Source: Fermentimonas sp. (GTDB lineage: Bacteria > Bacteroidota > Bacteroidia > Bacteroidales > Dysgonomonadaceae). From it: DNA of 38,379 nucleotides. Below the pieces are notes generated by a model that made no database searches, was not told where the DNA came from, and worked only from the letters and a program-made list of their open reading frames with translations. This document shows, in pieces, positions 16,455 through 24,831 of this stretch (positions are counted from its first letter, which is position 1; each line of letters begins with the position of its first letter). The position numbers and the translations under genes were made by a program. Location of the stretch: NCBI GenBank assembly GCA_028683355.1, contig JAQUIZ010000008.1:1-38379 (forward strand), written 5' to 3'.

Positions 16455-17702
16455 TTACTTTTTTCTATCTGTCACCTTAAGAATTAACAAAGGTACAAAA
16501 AAGAGGATTAAAGAGATTAATAGCTCTGCCTCTTTTCCGGATTTTGAGTCTCTATTTAACAGATTATCAGTTGATGGAAGTTTACTGTCACCCCATTTAT
16601 TGATTACTACACCCTCTCTTATTAACATTAGTCCCGGATTAGCCCTGATCATTGTTTTTAGTGTCCTCTCATCAACATGACAAAACTGCATCCCTGTATT
16701 GTGCTTTACTTCCCATTCTCCCACTACTTCTGAAGAAGAAGCAGTCAGACAATAAAAAGAATAACCGTTATCATCGGCATACTTTGCAATCTCTTCAAAC
16801 CTATCCAGATTTCTCTCATTCATTTTCTCAAGGGAGTATGAAACCATTAAGAAAGTAAAAGTAGTATCTGAAAGCACCAAGTCTGTAATATCTCCTCCAA
16901 CATTCCAAACACCTGCCTCATCCTGATATAATGATTCGATTGCAAAATCTTCAATGGCAGGTTTCTCGCCCTCCTTTACAAGACGCGTTTCCATATTAAT
17001 AAATGTCCATGATGAATCATTCCATGGATAATCTGTCTCAGTAAACTCTTTCTCTATTCCATCCTTACTGTAAATAAAAATAGTTTCGACTATATCAGCT
17101 TTATCTGGATCCACAAACATCTGAGCAGGGATATTAGCTCCAATTTTATACGGGCGGAAGTCCATTATTGGCAGTCTATAAGTATTATGCAGTGAAAATA
17201 ACACACCATACAGAACAACAAAAACTGCCGTCAAAGTTACTGTTTTTGGCGAAAACAATGGTGAGATCTTTTTCCATTTAAAGATAAGTAGTATTGTACC
17301 AGCAAGAACTATGACATTCTTATAAAAAGTTTGCCAATTACTAATAATCAGCGCATCGCCAAAACAACCGCAATCTTCTACGGGATTAGTTAATGCAATC
17401 CATAGGGTTAAGGGCGTAAAAAACACCATGAACAACCCTATAAAGCGGGTAGTTGCTTTTCTGTAAATTCCTAGAAGCAGAAAGACACCTAGAGTAAATT
17501 CAGATACAACCATAAACAAGGCAGCAGGCAGTGCCAGTGAAAAGAGTTCTGTGAGATTAAGTGTTATCAGGTAGTCCTGTATTTTATATGTGAACCCAAG
17601 CGGATCTACAGCTTTTACAAAGCCGGAAAACGCAAATGTTACACCTACTATCACACGAGACAGCTCAACAACTGTTTTATCAAAAGAAATATTCTGTTTC
17701 AC
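16455..17702 (-). CDS. BT_3928-family DoxX-like membrane protein with thioredoxin-like tail
   Basis: The 415-residue protein begins with a DoxX/MauE-like four-helix membrane domain (segments near 14-30, 55-78, 86-105 and 126-142), including the motif DCGCFGD with Cys111/Cys113. Another helix lies at about 152-170. A soluble part of about 200 residues follows, and a final membrane helix lies near 393-408. The soluble part resembles a thioredoxin fold (MVSYSLEKMNE, FYCLTASSSE, then the NPGLMLIREG segment) but has no CxxC. I recognise it as the family NCBI names after BT_3928 of B. thetaiotaomicron. Redox or carrier function is inferred only. The gene sits between DUF1599 and tpiA. Confidence 0.75.
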   Translation of the reverse strand: MKQNISFDKTVVELSRVIVGVTFAFSGFVKAVDPLGFTYKIQDYLITLNLTELFSLALPAALFMVVSEFTLGVFLLLGIYRKATTRFIGLFMVFFTPLTLWIALTNPVEDCGCFGDALIISNWQTFYKNVIVLAGTILLIFKWKKISPLFSPKTVTLTAVFVVLYGVLFSLHNTYRLPIMDFRPYKIGANIPAQMFVDPDKADIVETIFIYSKDGIEKEFTETDYPWNDSSWTFINMETRLVKEGEKPAIEDFAIESLYQDEAGVWNVGGDITDLVLSDTTFTFLMVSYSLEKMNERNLDRFEEIAKYADDNGYSFYCLTASSSEVVGEWEVKHNTGMQFCHVDERTLKTMIRANPGLMLIREGVVINKWGDSKLPSTDNLLNRDSKSGKEAELLISLILFFVPLLILKVTDRKK

Positions 17703-17763
17703 CTGATTAAAATCCTGATATATTGATTATCTGTTCTTTATTTTGAAATATCTGCGCCAAATA

Positions 17764-18360
17764 TTAGCTCCCACTTTGTATTGTCTTATAATCTTCATTT
17801 ATGTTATCTTCAGGAAAATGAAGTTTTATCAATCCAAAAACAGCATAATTAATCATATCCATATAATTTGCATCCACACCTTCAGATATCAGCGTTTGTC
17901 CGTTGTTACTCTCAATCTCTTTAGTGCGGTAAATTTTCATAAGGATAAGATCCGTATAAGAGCTAACTCTCATACTTCTCCATGCTTCATCATAGTCATG
18001 ATTCTTGGCATACATAAGTTGTTTTGTCTCTTCAAGAAATCCGTCATACAACTCAAGAGCTTTCTCATTAGTTAAATCTACCGTATCAGCAAAACCTAAT
18101 TCAAGCTGAATCAATCCTATAATTCCGTAATTCACTATTGCAATGAACTCCGGGAATACACCTTCATCAACCATTTTCTCTTGTTTTGTTTCCAGCGTAC
18201 GGATCCTGTTTGCTTTAATAAATATCTGATCAGTAACTGAAGTTGGCCGCAATATACGCCATGAGGCACCGTAATCGTGCAATTTACGGGCGAAGATATC
18301 GCGACATACCCCTGCTACTTCGTCGAACTGATTATTGGTAACATTCATTGGATTTCTCAA
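17764..18360 (-). CDS. DUF1599 (Nmad1-type) protein with duplicated domain
   Basis: The 198-residue protein consists of two copies of one all-helical unit. Copy one (about 25-88) contains KLHDYGASWRILRPTSVTD and EGVFPEFIAIVNYGIIGLIQ. Copy two (about 117-181) contains KNHDYDEAWRSMRVSSYTD and EGVDANYMDMINYAVFGLIK. The family was listed as DUF1599 and later proposed as nucleotide-modification-associated domain 1 from phage contexts. No biochemical role is established for the Bacteroidota members that I know of. The gene is first in a likely operon with BT_3928-family and tpiA, and has a -7-like element upstream. Confidence 0.8.
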   Translation of the reverse strand: MRNPMNVTNNQFDEVAGVCRDIFARKLHDYGASWRILRPTSVTDQIFIKANRIRTLETKQEKMVDEGVFPEFIAIVNYGIIGLIQLELGFADTVDLTNEKALELYDGFLEETKQLMYAKNHDYDEAWRSMRVSSYTDLILMKIYRTKEIESNNGQTLISEGVDANYMDMINYAVFGLIKLHFPEDNINEDYKTIQSGS

Positions 18361-18388
18361 TTTTATTTTTTAACGTAAAACAACCTAA

Positions 18389-18396
18389 CAAAGATA
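18389..18396 (-). promoter_or_regulatory. Possible -7 element for the DUF1599-tpiA operon
   Basis: TATCTTTG on the minus strand lies between the M23 gene terminator and the DUF1599 start, giving a leader of about 22 bases. The -33 position would fall inside the terminator hairpin and lacks TTTG. Confidence 0.45.
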
Positions 18397-18401
18397 AACA
18401 A

Positions 18402-18437
18402 AAAAAAGGTACGAATTTGTCATCCTGTACCTTTTTT
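18402..18437 (-). terminator. Terminator of the ndk-M23 peptidase unit
   Basis: A perfect 11-bp stem (18402-18412 with 18427-18437, arm AAAAAAGGTAC) has a 14-base loop. On the minus strand the second arm runs into a long T-tract. It lies 26 bases past the peptidase stop. Confidence 0.85.
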
Positions 18438-18462
18438 AAGACTATAGCAGCCTATTGTCCTT

Positions 18463-19485
18463 TTATGAAACACGTATAGATTTACCTACACGTAATACTG
18501 TTCTTGAGGTCATATTATTTAGATTACACAGTTTGCTTACACTTGTTCCATAACGCCTGGAGATTGCGCCTAATGTGTCTCCTTTTTGAATTCTATGATA
18601 CTGAACTTCACCTGATACAAACTTATTGGTTTCTGTGGCTGGTTCTCTGTACTTATTACTATCGGCAGATGATTTAATCACCGATCTGCTGCTTGAGTTT
18701 GTCTTCTTGTAACTTGAATTAGTAACCAGGTATTCATCCTGATGTACAGTCTTGCTGGGGAAGTCTATAATAAAATTGGGATTTATCGGTTTACCCAAAA
18801 AGCGGGTTTCAAAATGCAGGTGTGAACCGAATGAGCGTCCTGTATTACCTGCAAGCCCTATCGGTTGACCAGATTCAACAAAATCATTCTCATCAACTAA
18901 AAACTTCGACAGGTGTCCGTAAACTGTCTCGAGCCCGTTCACGTGTCTGACAACCAAATAATAACCGTAACCGCTTCCTTCAAAACGCTTAACTCTTATT
19001 TTACCGTCAAAAGCAGCATAAATTGTGTCACCAGTCTGTGCCTTTATATCAATGCCATAATGGTAGCGGCGACTTCCTCTTCGTCCAAAGTTGGATGTCA
19101 TATGTCCCTCAGCAGGCATTGTAAAATTATCAAGGTCTACTATAAATGTATCGGGTGCATTTTTCAGACTGCCATACATGTTGACATATCTGTTTTCCCA
19201 CATTCCTCCGTATAAATCATCGGCGGGAATGTCGTTTGGATTGAATTCTTCCCTCTGTTCTTCGACATCATCCAGTACAGACAAGTCTAGCTTAAGCTTA
19301 AGACCGTCAGCAAAAAGACCCGTCTGTTCAGTTAAGTTTGAACTATGTACCTGTTTATAATTAATTTCCGGTCTGTTTTTTTCTGCAGAATCCAGATTAA
19401 CTTGTGAGAATGAGTTTAATGAAACAAACATCAAGGTTGCCGGTAATAAAACTCTTGCTTTTAAAAACAAATTATATATCTCCAT
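18463..19485 (-). CDS. M23-family endopeptidase with C-terminal LysM
   Basis: The 340-residue exported protein has a hydrophobic signal segment (about 10-28) and an N-terminal region of unknown fold. A LytM/M23 zinc domain at about 118-238 carries the ligands His142 and Asp146 (YHYGIDIKA) and the motifs YGHLSK (His191) and HLHFE (His224). A LysM domain lies at about 296-340 (YHRIQKGDTLGAISRRYGTS). All M23 zinc and catalytic residues are present, so it should cleave peptidoglycan cross-links; the LysM tethers it to glycan. The closest roles are DipM/NlpD-like or hydrolase proteins of cell division or growth. It is 51 bases downstream of ndk. Confidence 0.9.
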   Translation of the reverse strand: MEIYNLFLKARVLLPATLMFVSLNSFSQVNLDSAEKNRPEINYKQVHSSNLTEQTGLFADGLKLKLDLSVLDDVEEQREEFNPNDIPADDLYGGMWENRYVNMYGSLKNAPDTFIVDLDNFTMPAEGHMTSNFGRRGSRRYHYGIDIKAQTGDTIYAAFDGKIRVKRFEGSGYGYYLVVRHVNGLETVYGHLSKFLVDENDFVESGQPIGLAGNTGRSFGSHLHFETRFLGKPINPNFIIDFPSKTVHQDEYLVTNSSYKKTNSSSRSVIKSSADSNKYREPATETNKFVSGEVQYHRIQKGDTLGAISRRYGTSVSKLCNLNNMTSRTVLRVGKSIRVS

Positions 19486-19536
19486 CGATACCTTGTTTTA
19501 TATCAAATTTCATATAAATACTTTTTTGTATGGCAA

Positions 19537-19998
19537 TTAATACTCATCGATAGCGTAAATATTCTGAATTATTAATTGCGGATAATTAAAGATCTCGTCT
19601 GTAGAAAAAAAGCGTGATAACTCGATTTGTGCTGTTTCATCAGAATCAGATGCATGTACTATATTTTCCTGAACACTGATACTATAATCCCCCCGAATTG
19701 TGCCTGGCTGTGCCTCTCTCCCATTTGTCGCTCCGGTAATTCTTCTTACAACATTAACCGCATCAACCCCTTTAAGTGCCATTACAACCACAGGACTAAC
19801 CTGCATTGAATCTTTTATGCGACCGTAGAAAGGTTTATCAACTAAATGAGAATAGTGTATTTTAAGCACTTCATCGGTCAGGTTAATCATTTTCATTCCT
19901 ACGATCTGGAGGCCCTTCTTTTCGAACCGGGAAATTACTTCTCCCAGTATTCCACGCTGAACAGCGGAGGGTTTCAGAATTACTAATGTTACCTGCAT
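19537..19998 (-). CDS. ndk: Nucleoside-diphosphate kinase
   Basis: The enzyme transfers the gamma phosphate of ATP to NDPs through a phosphohistidine. The 153-residue protein has Lys9 in VILKPSAVQR, RRITGATNGREAQPGTIRGD, and the active-site His115 in ENIVHASDSDETA. The length is normal. Its promoter at 20058-20089 gives a leader of about 50 bases. There is no terminator before the M23 peptidase gene, so they are probably cotranscribed down to 18402-18437. Confidence 0.97.
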   Translation of the reverse strand: MQVTLVILKPSAVQRGILGEVISRFEKKGLQIVGMKMINLTDEVLKIHYSHLVDKPFYGRIKDSMQVSPVVVMALKGVDAVNVVRRITGATNGREAQPGTIRGDYSISVQENIVHASDSDETAQIELSRFFSTDEIFNYPQLIIQNIYAIDEY

Positions 19999-20057
19999 TG
20001 AATTAAAACTACTACTTAATAACTTTTTTATTACAGATTTTTTTCCTTAATCGATTC

Positions 20058-20089
20058 CAAAGTAAACTTTTTATTATTTCAACTCCAAA
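20058..20089 (-). promoter_or_regulatory. Predicted ndk promoter
   Basis: On the minus strand TTTG at 20089-20086 is followed after 20 bases by TTACTTTG at 20065-20058, one base off the TAnnTTTG element. The predicted start is near 20051. Confidence 0.6.
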
Positions 20090-20372
20090 TTATCCACTAG
20101 CTTTTTTCACATTAGAAAAGTGCTGAAACCGGACAATTACATCTTATATGACTGTATATCTGCAACTTAGTCTAATATATGTTATAAAACACATTTTGTT
20201 GAATTTAAGTTCATTATAGTTTTATTAAACTGAACATTTTCAATTATTAGATACAATATCACTGATTATAGTTTCATAAAGACAATTTCGTTAAACGAAC
20301 TGTTATTCACTTATTTTAATAAGAAAGACTTAAAATCCTATCAAAACAGACAATCGAATAAAGAGATTTAAG

Positions 20373-20381
20373 TATCTTTGC
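20373..20381 (+). promoter_or_regulatory. Possible -7 element for the DUF2723 gene
   Basis: TATCTTTGC is a full match to the -7 element, with start near 20388 and a leader of about 58 bases. The -33 position does not show TTTG. Confidence 0.5.
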
Positions 20382-20445
20382 CCTACTTTTCATATTAAAT
20401 CTGTAAGATTCAGGTTAATGCCATGAATCAAAACTAAAAAGAAAA

Positions 20446-23400
20446 ATGTCTAAATACAAGCTAATCAATAACATTTCCGGGTGGGTAGTTTTTGCAGTTG
20501 CTGCCACAGTTTATCTTCTTACAATAGAACCCACAGCCAGTTTCTGGGATTGTGGAGAATTTATAACATCAGCTTACAAACTAGAAGTGGGACATCCGCC
20601 GGGTGCTCCTTTTTTTATGCTTGTAGGCAACTTCTTTACTCAACTTGCAAAAGATACTTCACAAGTAGCAATGATGGTAAACATTATGTCAGCCCTGATG
20701 AGCGCATTTACCATACTGTTCCTATTCTGGACTATAACTCACCTGACAAGGAAGTTAATACAAAAGAGCAGTAATGATGTGTTAACTGTTGGCCAAACTA
20801 TCGCTGTCATCGGAAGTGGAGTTGTAGGTGCTCTTGTTTACACGTTTTCTGACACATTCTGGTTTTCAGCAGTTGAAGGTGAAGTGTATGCCTTTTCATC
20901 CATGCTTACAGCTCTTGTATTCTGGCTGATTCTAAAATGGGAGGATAATGCAGAAAAACCGCACTCTGATAAATGGCTTGTACTGATTGCATATGTAATG
21001 GGTCTTTCCATCGGTGTTCACCTGCTCAATCTTCTGTGTATCCCTGCAATTGTTCTTGTTTACTATTTTAAGAAAACTGCAAATGCAAACTGGAATGGTG
21101 CTATAAAAGCTCTTATGGTTTCATTTGGACTGATTATTATCCTTATGTGGGGCGTAATACCGGGATTTACGAAAGTAGGCGGATGGTTTGAGCTCCTTTT
21201 CGTTAACAGTTTTGGCTTACCATATAATTCGGGAGTATTCTTTTACCTTCTTATATTGGTTGCTTCAATTGCAATGGGACTTTACCATACACTATCATCT
21301 AAAAGCAATGAGAAAAGGGCACGAATTGCATTATTCGCTACACTAGCGCTTACCGGTGTACTTTTCATCAGTGGCAGTCCCTGGCTCTGGGTTATTCTGA
21401 TCGCATCAGGCGGCTACATTGTATTTAAATCAAAGAAAATAAGCATAAGGTTCATAAACCTTTCTGTTTCTTGCTTAATGGTAATTTTAGTGGGCTTCTC
21501 AGCTTATGCACTGATTCCAATCAGATCAAGTGCGAATCCCCCACTTGATCTGAATTCACCGGAGGACATATTCTCCCTGGGCAGTTACCTTAATCGCGAA
21601 CAGTATGGGCAAACCCCTCTTATTCATGGTACAACTTATGCTTCGAGAATTGCAAGAAGTGCCGATGGCACAGCTGTAATTGACGGGGAACGTACAAGTT
21701 ACAAACAAGTGGTGAAAACATCACCGGAGGAAAAGGACCGTTATGAAAAAACCATTTCGCCCAACTACAAATATACCAACACAATGCTCCTCCCAAGGAT
21801 GCATTCAAACCCTAATAATCCCTCTTTTCAGAACCATATAATGGGTTACGAAAGATGGGGCGGTGTAACTGATCAAAACAAAAAGCCTACACTCTTCCAG
21901 AATTTGAAATTCATGTTTGGCTACCAGTTCAATTATATGTACTGGCGCTATTTCATGTGGAATTTCTCAGGAAGACAAAATGATATTCAGGGTGATGGAG
22001 GGATAACATCCGGCAACTGGATAACAGGTATTTCTTTTATTGATGAGCATGTATTGGGTCTAGGACCTCAGGATGATATAGCTCCTGATATTGTAAATAA
22101 TAAAGGGAGAAACAAATATTACATGTTACCTCTCATTTTGGGTATCATTGGCATCTTGTATCAGCTAAGGTTAAAAGAGAGAGGAAAACAGAGCTTTATT
22201 GTTGTCTTTCTCCTCTTCTTTATGACCGGACTTGCGATCATCCTTTACCTTAACCAGACATTTATGGAACCCAGGGAAAGAGATTACGCTTATGCCGGAT
22301 CATTCTATGCTTTTTCAATTTGGATTGGTATGGGTGTAGCGGGAGTATCCCTTTTCCTCAGGAAATATATAAAGAATACTAAAGCAGCTACAGTAGTTGC
22401 TTCGGCAGCTTGTTTGCTTGTACCGGTTCAGATGGCTTCACAGAACTGGGATGATCATGATCGTTCAGGAAGAACTCTGGCACGTGATACAGGGATGAAT
22501 TACCTAAGCAGTGTTGGAGAAAATGCTATTTTGTTTACTAATGGTGATAATGATACTTACCCGCTTTGGTATGTTCAGGAAACAGAGGGTTTCAGAACTG
22601 ATGTAAGGGTAACAAACCTCAGCTTCCTGCAAACAGAGTGGTATATAGATCAGCTTTTAAGACCCGCTTATGAGTCTGAACCATTACCCATTAAATGGTC
22701 CAGACCAAGATACTCGGGTGATGAAGGAAGTGCTGCATTTGTAATTTCAAAACAAGAAATTGAGAATGTACTCAAACAAAGTGAAATCCCTTCTGTTTCA
22801 TATGGCAATTATTACGACAGGAGTGCTTTCCGTGACACAGTATCATTAAGACAGACAATGGAGAATTTACGTACGGGTGATAACTCGCGTCCGGCTAATC
22901 CATTTAACACAGGTAACACTCAGGTAATACCGGGTGATATCCTTTATCTGGATGTTGACAGCTCAGCGGTCGACTGGGATGCTTTGGCAGCTAAACCGAC
23001 TGACAGGATGCTTGTAAACCTTGCCGGAAAACAGGCTGTTTACCGGCATGAACTGATGATACTGGAACTTCTCACCAATCTGAATGATGATAACTGGGAA
23101 AGACCATTGCATTTCGCAACAACAATTACACCTTCTTTGTATATGAATCTGCAGGACAGCAATTTTTCTCTGAACGGTCTCACTTATCAGGTTGTGCCTG
23201 GTGAACCTTTGAATAACGGGGTAAATTTAGAAGCAGCATTTGATAATATGGTTAATAAGTTCAGATGGGGTGGTCTGGAAAATGACCCTGATATTTATAT
23301 GGACCAAACCAGCAGGAGAATGCTGTCAACTTTCAGACTATATTTCACACAACTTGTTGATGAACTGATTAATGCAGGTGAAAATGAAAAGGCTCTGATT

Positions 23401-23916
23401 GCTCTTGATAAAATCACCTCCATCGTTACCGACAGTGCCGTATCATACGGAACAGACGGTCTCCTGTTTGCAAGGGCTTATTACAGGCTTGGTGAGAATG
23501 AAAAAGCCGATGCTCTTATTTCTGAGATTCACAACAGAATTAATGCAAACCTCAACTGGTTCGAAAGATTAAAATCTGCACAGATCGCAAACACAATGAC
23601 AGATATTATATATAATAATATAAGTCCTCTAATGCTCATTAAGAATATTTATCAGCAATATGACAAAGAGAAATATCTGCTGCTGACGGATGATTTACTA
23701 CAAAGAGCTCAGGCTTTCTATATGAAAGGTATTCCTTATGTGGGTGATACTGTTTTAAGAGAGATTACCGACAGTGCTGTTCGGGGGTATTATTCTACAC
23801 CTGCTAACGACACAATCCGTCAGGCTGAAGAGGAAGAAATTATGCAAAAAGCAATGGGTATGATGAAGCAGTTTAATCCCCGTTTGCTTGAACAATATAG
23901 TTCAACAGCACAATAA
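20446..23916 (+). CDS. DUF2723 membrane protein (GT117-type, PMT-like)
   Basis: The 1156-residue protein opens with a membrane segment and the family signature TIEPTASFWDCGEF (Asp35, Glu38), then HPPGAPFFMLVGNFF. This resembles the first periplasmic loop of GT-C protein O-mannosyltransferases. About a dozen hydrophobic segments follow to residue ~660, including the FMEPRERDYAYAGSFYAF motif. The C-terminal 500 residues are soluble, with a helical-repeat-like end (ALIALDKITSIVTDSAVSYG, ARAYYRLGENEKADALISEI). DUF2723 is assigned to GT117, and a role in the O-glycosylation common in Bacteroidota is plausible but inferred. Donor and acceptor cannot be read. A polysaccharide deacetylase gene follows 77 bases later. 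Confidence 0.85.
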   Translation: MSKYKLINNISGWVVFAVAATVYLLTIEPTASFWDCGEFITSAYKLEVGHPPGAPFFMLVGNFFTQLAKDTSQVAMMVNIMSALMSAFTILFLFWTITHLTRKLIQKSSNDVLTVGQTIAVIGSGVVGALVYTFSDTFWFSAVEGEVYAFSSMLTALVFWLILKWEDNAEKPHSDKWLVLIAYVMGLSIGVHLLNLLCIPAIVLVYYFKKTANANWNGAIKALMVSFGLIIILMWGVIPGFTKVGGWFELLFVNSFGLPYNSGVFFYLLILVASIAMGLYHTLSSKSNEKRARIALFATLALTGVLFISGSPWLWVILIASGGYIVFKSKKISIRFINLSVSCLMVILVGFSAYALIPIRSSANPPLDLNSPEDIFSLGSYLNREQYGQTPLIHGTTYASRIARSADGTAVIDGERTSYKQVVKTSPEEKDRYEKTISPNYKYTNTMLLPRMHSNPNNPSFQNHIMGYERWGGVTDQNKKPTLFQNLKFMFGYQFNYMYWRYFMWNFSGRQNDIQGDGGITSGNWITGISFIDEHVLGLGPQDDIAPDIVNNKGRNKYYMLPLILGIIGILYQLRLKERGKQSFIVVFLLFFMTGLAIILYLNQTFMEPRERDYAYAGSFYAFSIWIGMGVAGVSLFLRKYIKNTKAATVVASAACLLVPVQMASQNWDDHDRSGRTLARDTGMNYLSSVGENAILFTNGDNDTYPLWYVQETEGFRTDVRVTNLSFLQTEWYIDQLLRPAYESEPLPIKWSRPRYSGDEGSAAFVISKQEIENVLKQSEIPSVSYGNYYDRSAFRDTVSLRQTMENLRTGDNSRPANPFNTGNTQVIPGDILYLDVDSSAVDWDALAAKPTDRMLVNLAGKQAVYRHELMILELLTNLNDDNWERPLHFATTITPSLYMNLQDSNFSLNGLTYQVVPGEPLNNGVNLEAAFDNMVNKFRWGGLENDPDIYMDQTSRRMLSTFRLYFTQLVDELINAGENEKALIALDKITSIVTDSAVSYGTDGLLFARAYYRLGENEKADALISEIHNRINANLNWFERLKSAQIANTMTDIIYNNISPLMLIKNIYQQYDKEKYLLLTDDLLQRAQAFYMKGIPYVGDTVLREITDSAVRGYYSTPANDTIRQAEEEEIMQKAMGMMKQFNPRLLEQYSSTAQ

Positions 23917-23930
23917 AGTTATTAAAAAAT

Positions 23931-23970
23931 AGAGACAGGCAGTGTAGTGATATACTGCCCTATAGTCTCT
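23931..23970 (+). repeat. Intercistronic hairpin after the DUF2723 gene
   Basis: AGAGAC at 23931-23936 pairs with GTCTCT at 23965-23970, and GGCAGT pairs with ACTGCC inside it, separated by an asymmetric internal loop. The sequence after it is not a clean T-run, so it is either a weak terminator or an mRNA-stability element. Confidence 0.4.
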
Positions 23971-23993
23971 TGTGTTAAATAAAGGTTCAAAAT

Positions 23994-24620
23994 ATGCTAA
24001 TTGAACAACCACCAATATTTTACAGGTTATTATTCCCAAATTCTGTCTGGAGACTCAGGGTACCGGATAAAAAAACTGTTTATCTAACATTTGATGACGG
24101 TCCGATTCCTGAAGTTACACCTTGGGTATTGAGTGTATTAAACAAATATAATGTAAAGGCAACATTCTTCTGTGTTGGAGATAATGTCCGTAAATACAGA
24201 TATATTTATGATCAGCTTATTAATGAGGGTCACAGAACCGGCAACCACACATTTCACCATATGCAGGGGTGGCTGAATTCACCTGTGAAATTTCTTGATG
24301 ACACTAAGGAAGCAGATATACTTATTAAATCACCACTGTTTCGTCCGCCTCACGGTCACATGATTTTTCCTCAACCGGGTTTACTAAAGAAAAATGGGTA
24401 TAAAATTATTATGTGGGATGTGGTAACTCGCGACTACAGTAAGTATATGAACCCGGAACAGGTACTTGAAAACGTCAAAAAGTATACTCGGGACGGATCT
24501 GTAATCGTGTTTCATGACTCTTTAAAAGCAGAAAAGAATCTAAGATACGCATTACCACTCGCAATTGAGTGGTTGCATGAACAGGGTTATTCATTTGAAT
24601 TGATACCCTTCAATTTATAA
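23994..24620 (+). CDS. Polysaccharide deacetylase (NodB/CE4) family protein
   Basis: The 208-residue protein is a nearly pure NodB homology domain, which removes N- or O-acetyl groups from glycans in a metal-dependent way. Motif 1 is TFDDGP (Asp34, Asp35), motif 2 is HRTGNHTFHH (metal His85 and His89), motif 3 is FRPPHGH, motif 4 is WDVVTRDY and motif 5 is IVFHDS. All catalytic positions are present. There is no clear signal peptide or membrane anchor, so it may act in the cytoplasm. It lies between the DUF2723 gene and a strong terminator; a shared glycan pathway is possible but unproven. Confidence 0.9.
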   Translation: MLIEQPPIFYRLLFPNSVWRLRVPDKKTVYLTFDDGPIPEVTPWVLSVLNKYNVKATFFCVGDNVRKYRYIYDQLINEGHRTGNHTFHHMQGWLNSPVKFLDDTKEADILIKSPLFRPPHGHMIFPQPGLLKKNGYKIIMWDVVTRDYSKYMNPEQVLENVKKYTRDGSVIVFHDSLKAEKNLRYALPLAIEWLHEQGYSFELIPFNL

Positions 24621-24645
24621 TTAAACAGTCAATGTAAATCTATTC

Positions 24646-24688
24646 AATCAGGTATTTTATTTATTTAATGTAATACCTGATTTTTTTT
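24646..24688 (+). terminator. Terminator after the polysaccharide deacetylase gene
   Basis: A perfect 11-bp stem (AATCAGGTATT at 24646-24656 with 24672-24682) is followed by eight T residues up to 24688. It separates the deacetylase gene from the export operon. Confidence 0.9.
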
Positions 24689-24761
24689 GATCAAATTCTC
24701 ATTAATACCAAATTTTTCAGTTAAATAATACTAATTTGCTAAAAAATGGCAGTATTGTGCA

Positions 24762-24791
24762 TTGCATAGTACAATATTTGGCATACATTTG
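24762..24791 (+). promoter_or_regulatory. Predicted promoter of the export operon
   Basis: TTG at 24762-24764 is followed after 19 bases by TACATTTG at 24784-24791. The start near 24798 gives a leader of about 34 bases to the ATG at 24832. The position shows that a longer in-frame reading from TTG 24736 is not the start of the ATPase. Confidence 0.6.
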
Positions 24792-24831
24792 TACCGTTCT
24801 TATTAAATGTAACTTAAAATTAATGCGCCGC

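Larger units (their letters stand above)
19999..20445. other. Divergent intergenic region between ndk and the DUF2723 gene
   Basis: This stretch of about 447 AT-rich bases has the ndk promoter on one side and a -7 element for the DUF2723 gene at 20373-20381. It contains a short perfect palindrome, TTCGTTAAACGAA at 20287-20299, which could be an operator. I see no convincing small gene, RNA fold or repeat family in the rest. Confidence 0.5.

Noticed and set aside
24736..24831. N-terminal extension of the ABC ATPase from TTG 24736
   Set aside because: The first 32 codons overlie a good promoter, look unlike the family N-terminus, and the start predicted near 24798 is downstream of the TTG.
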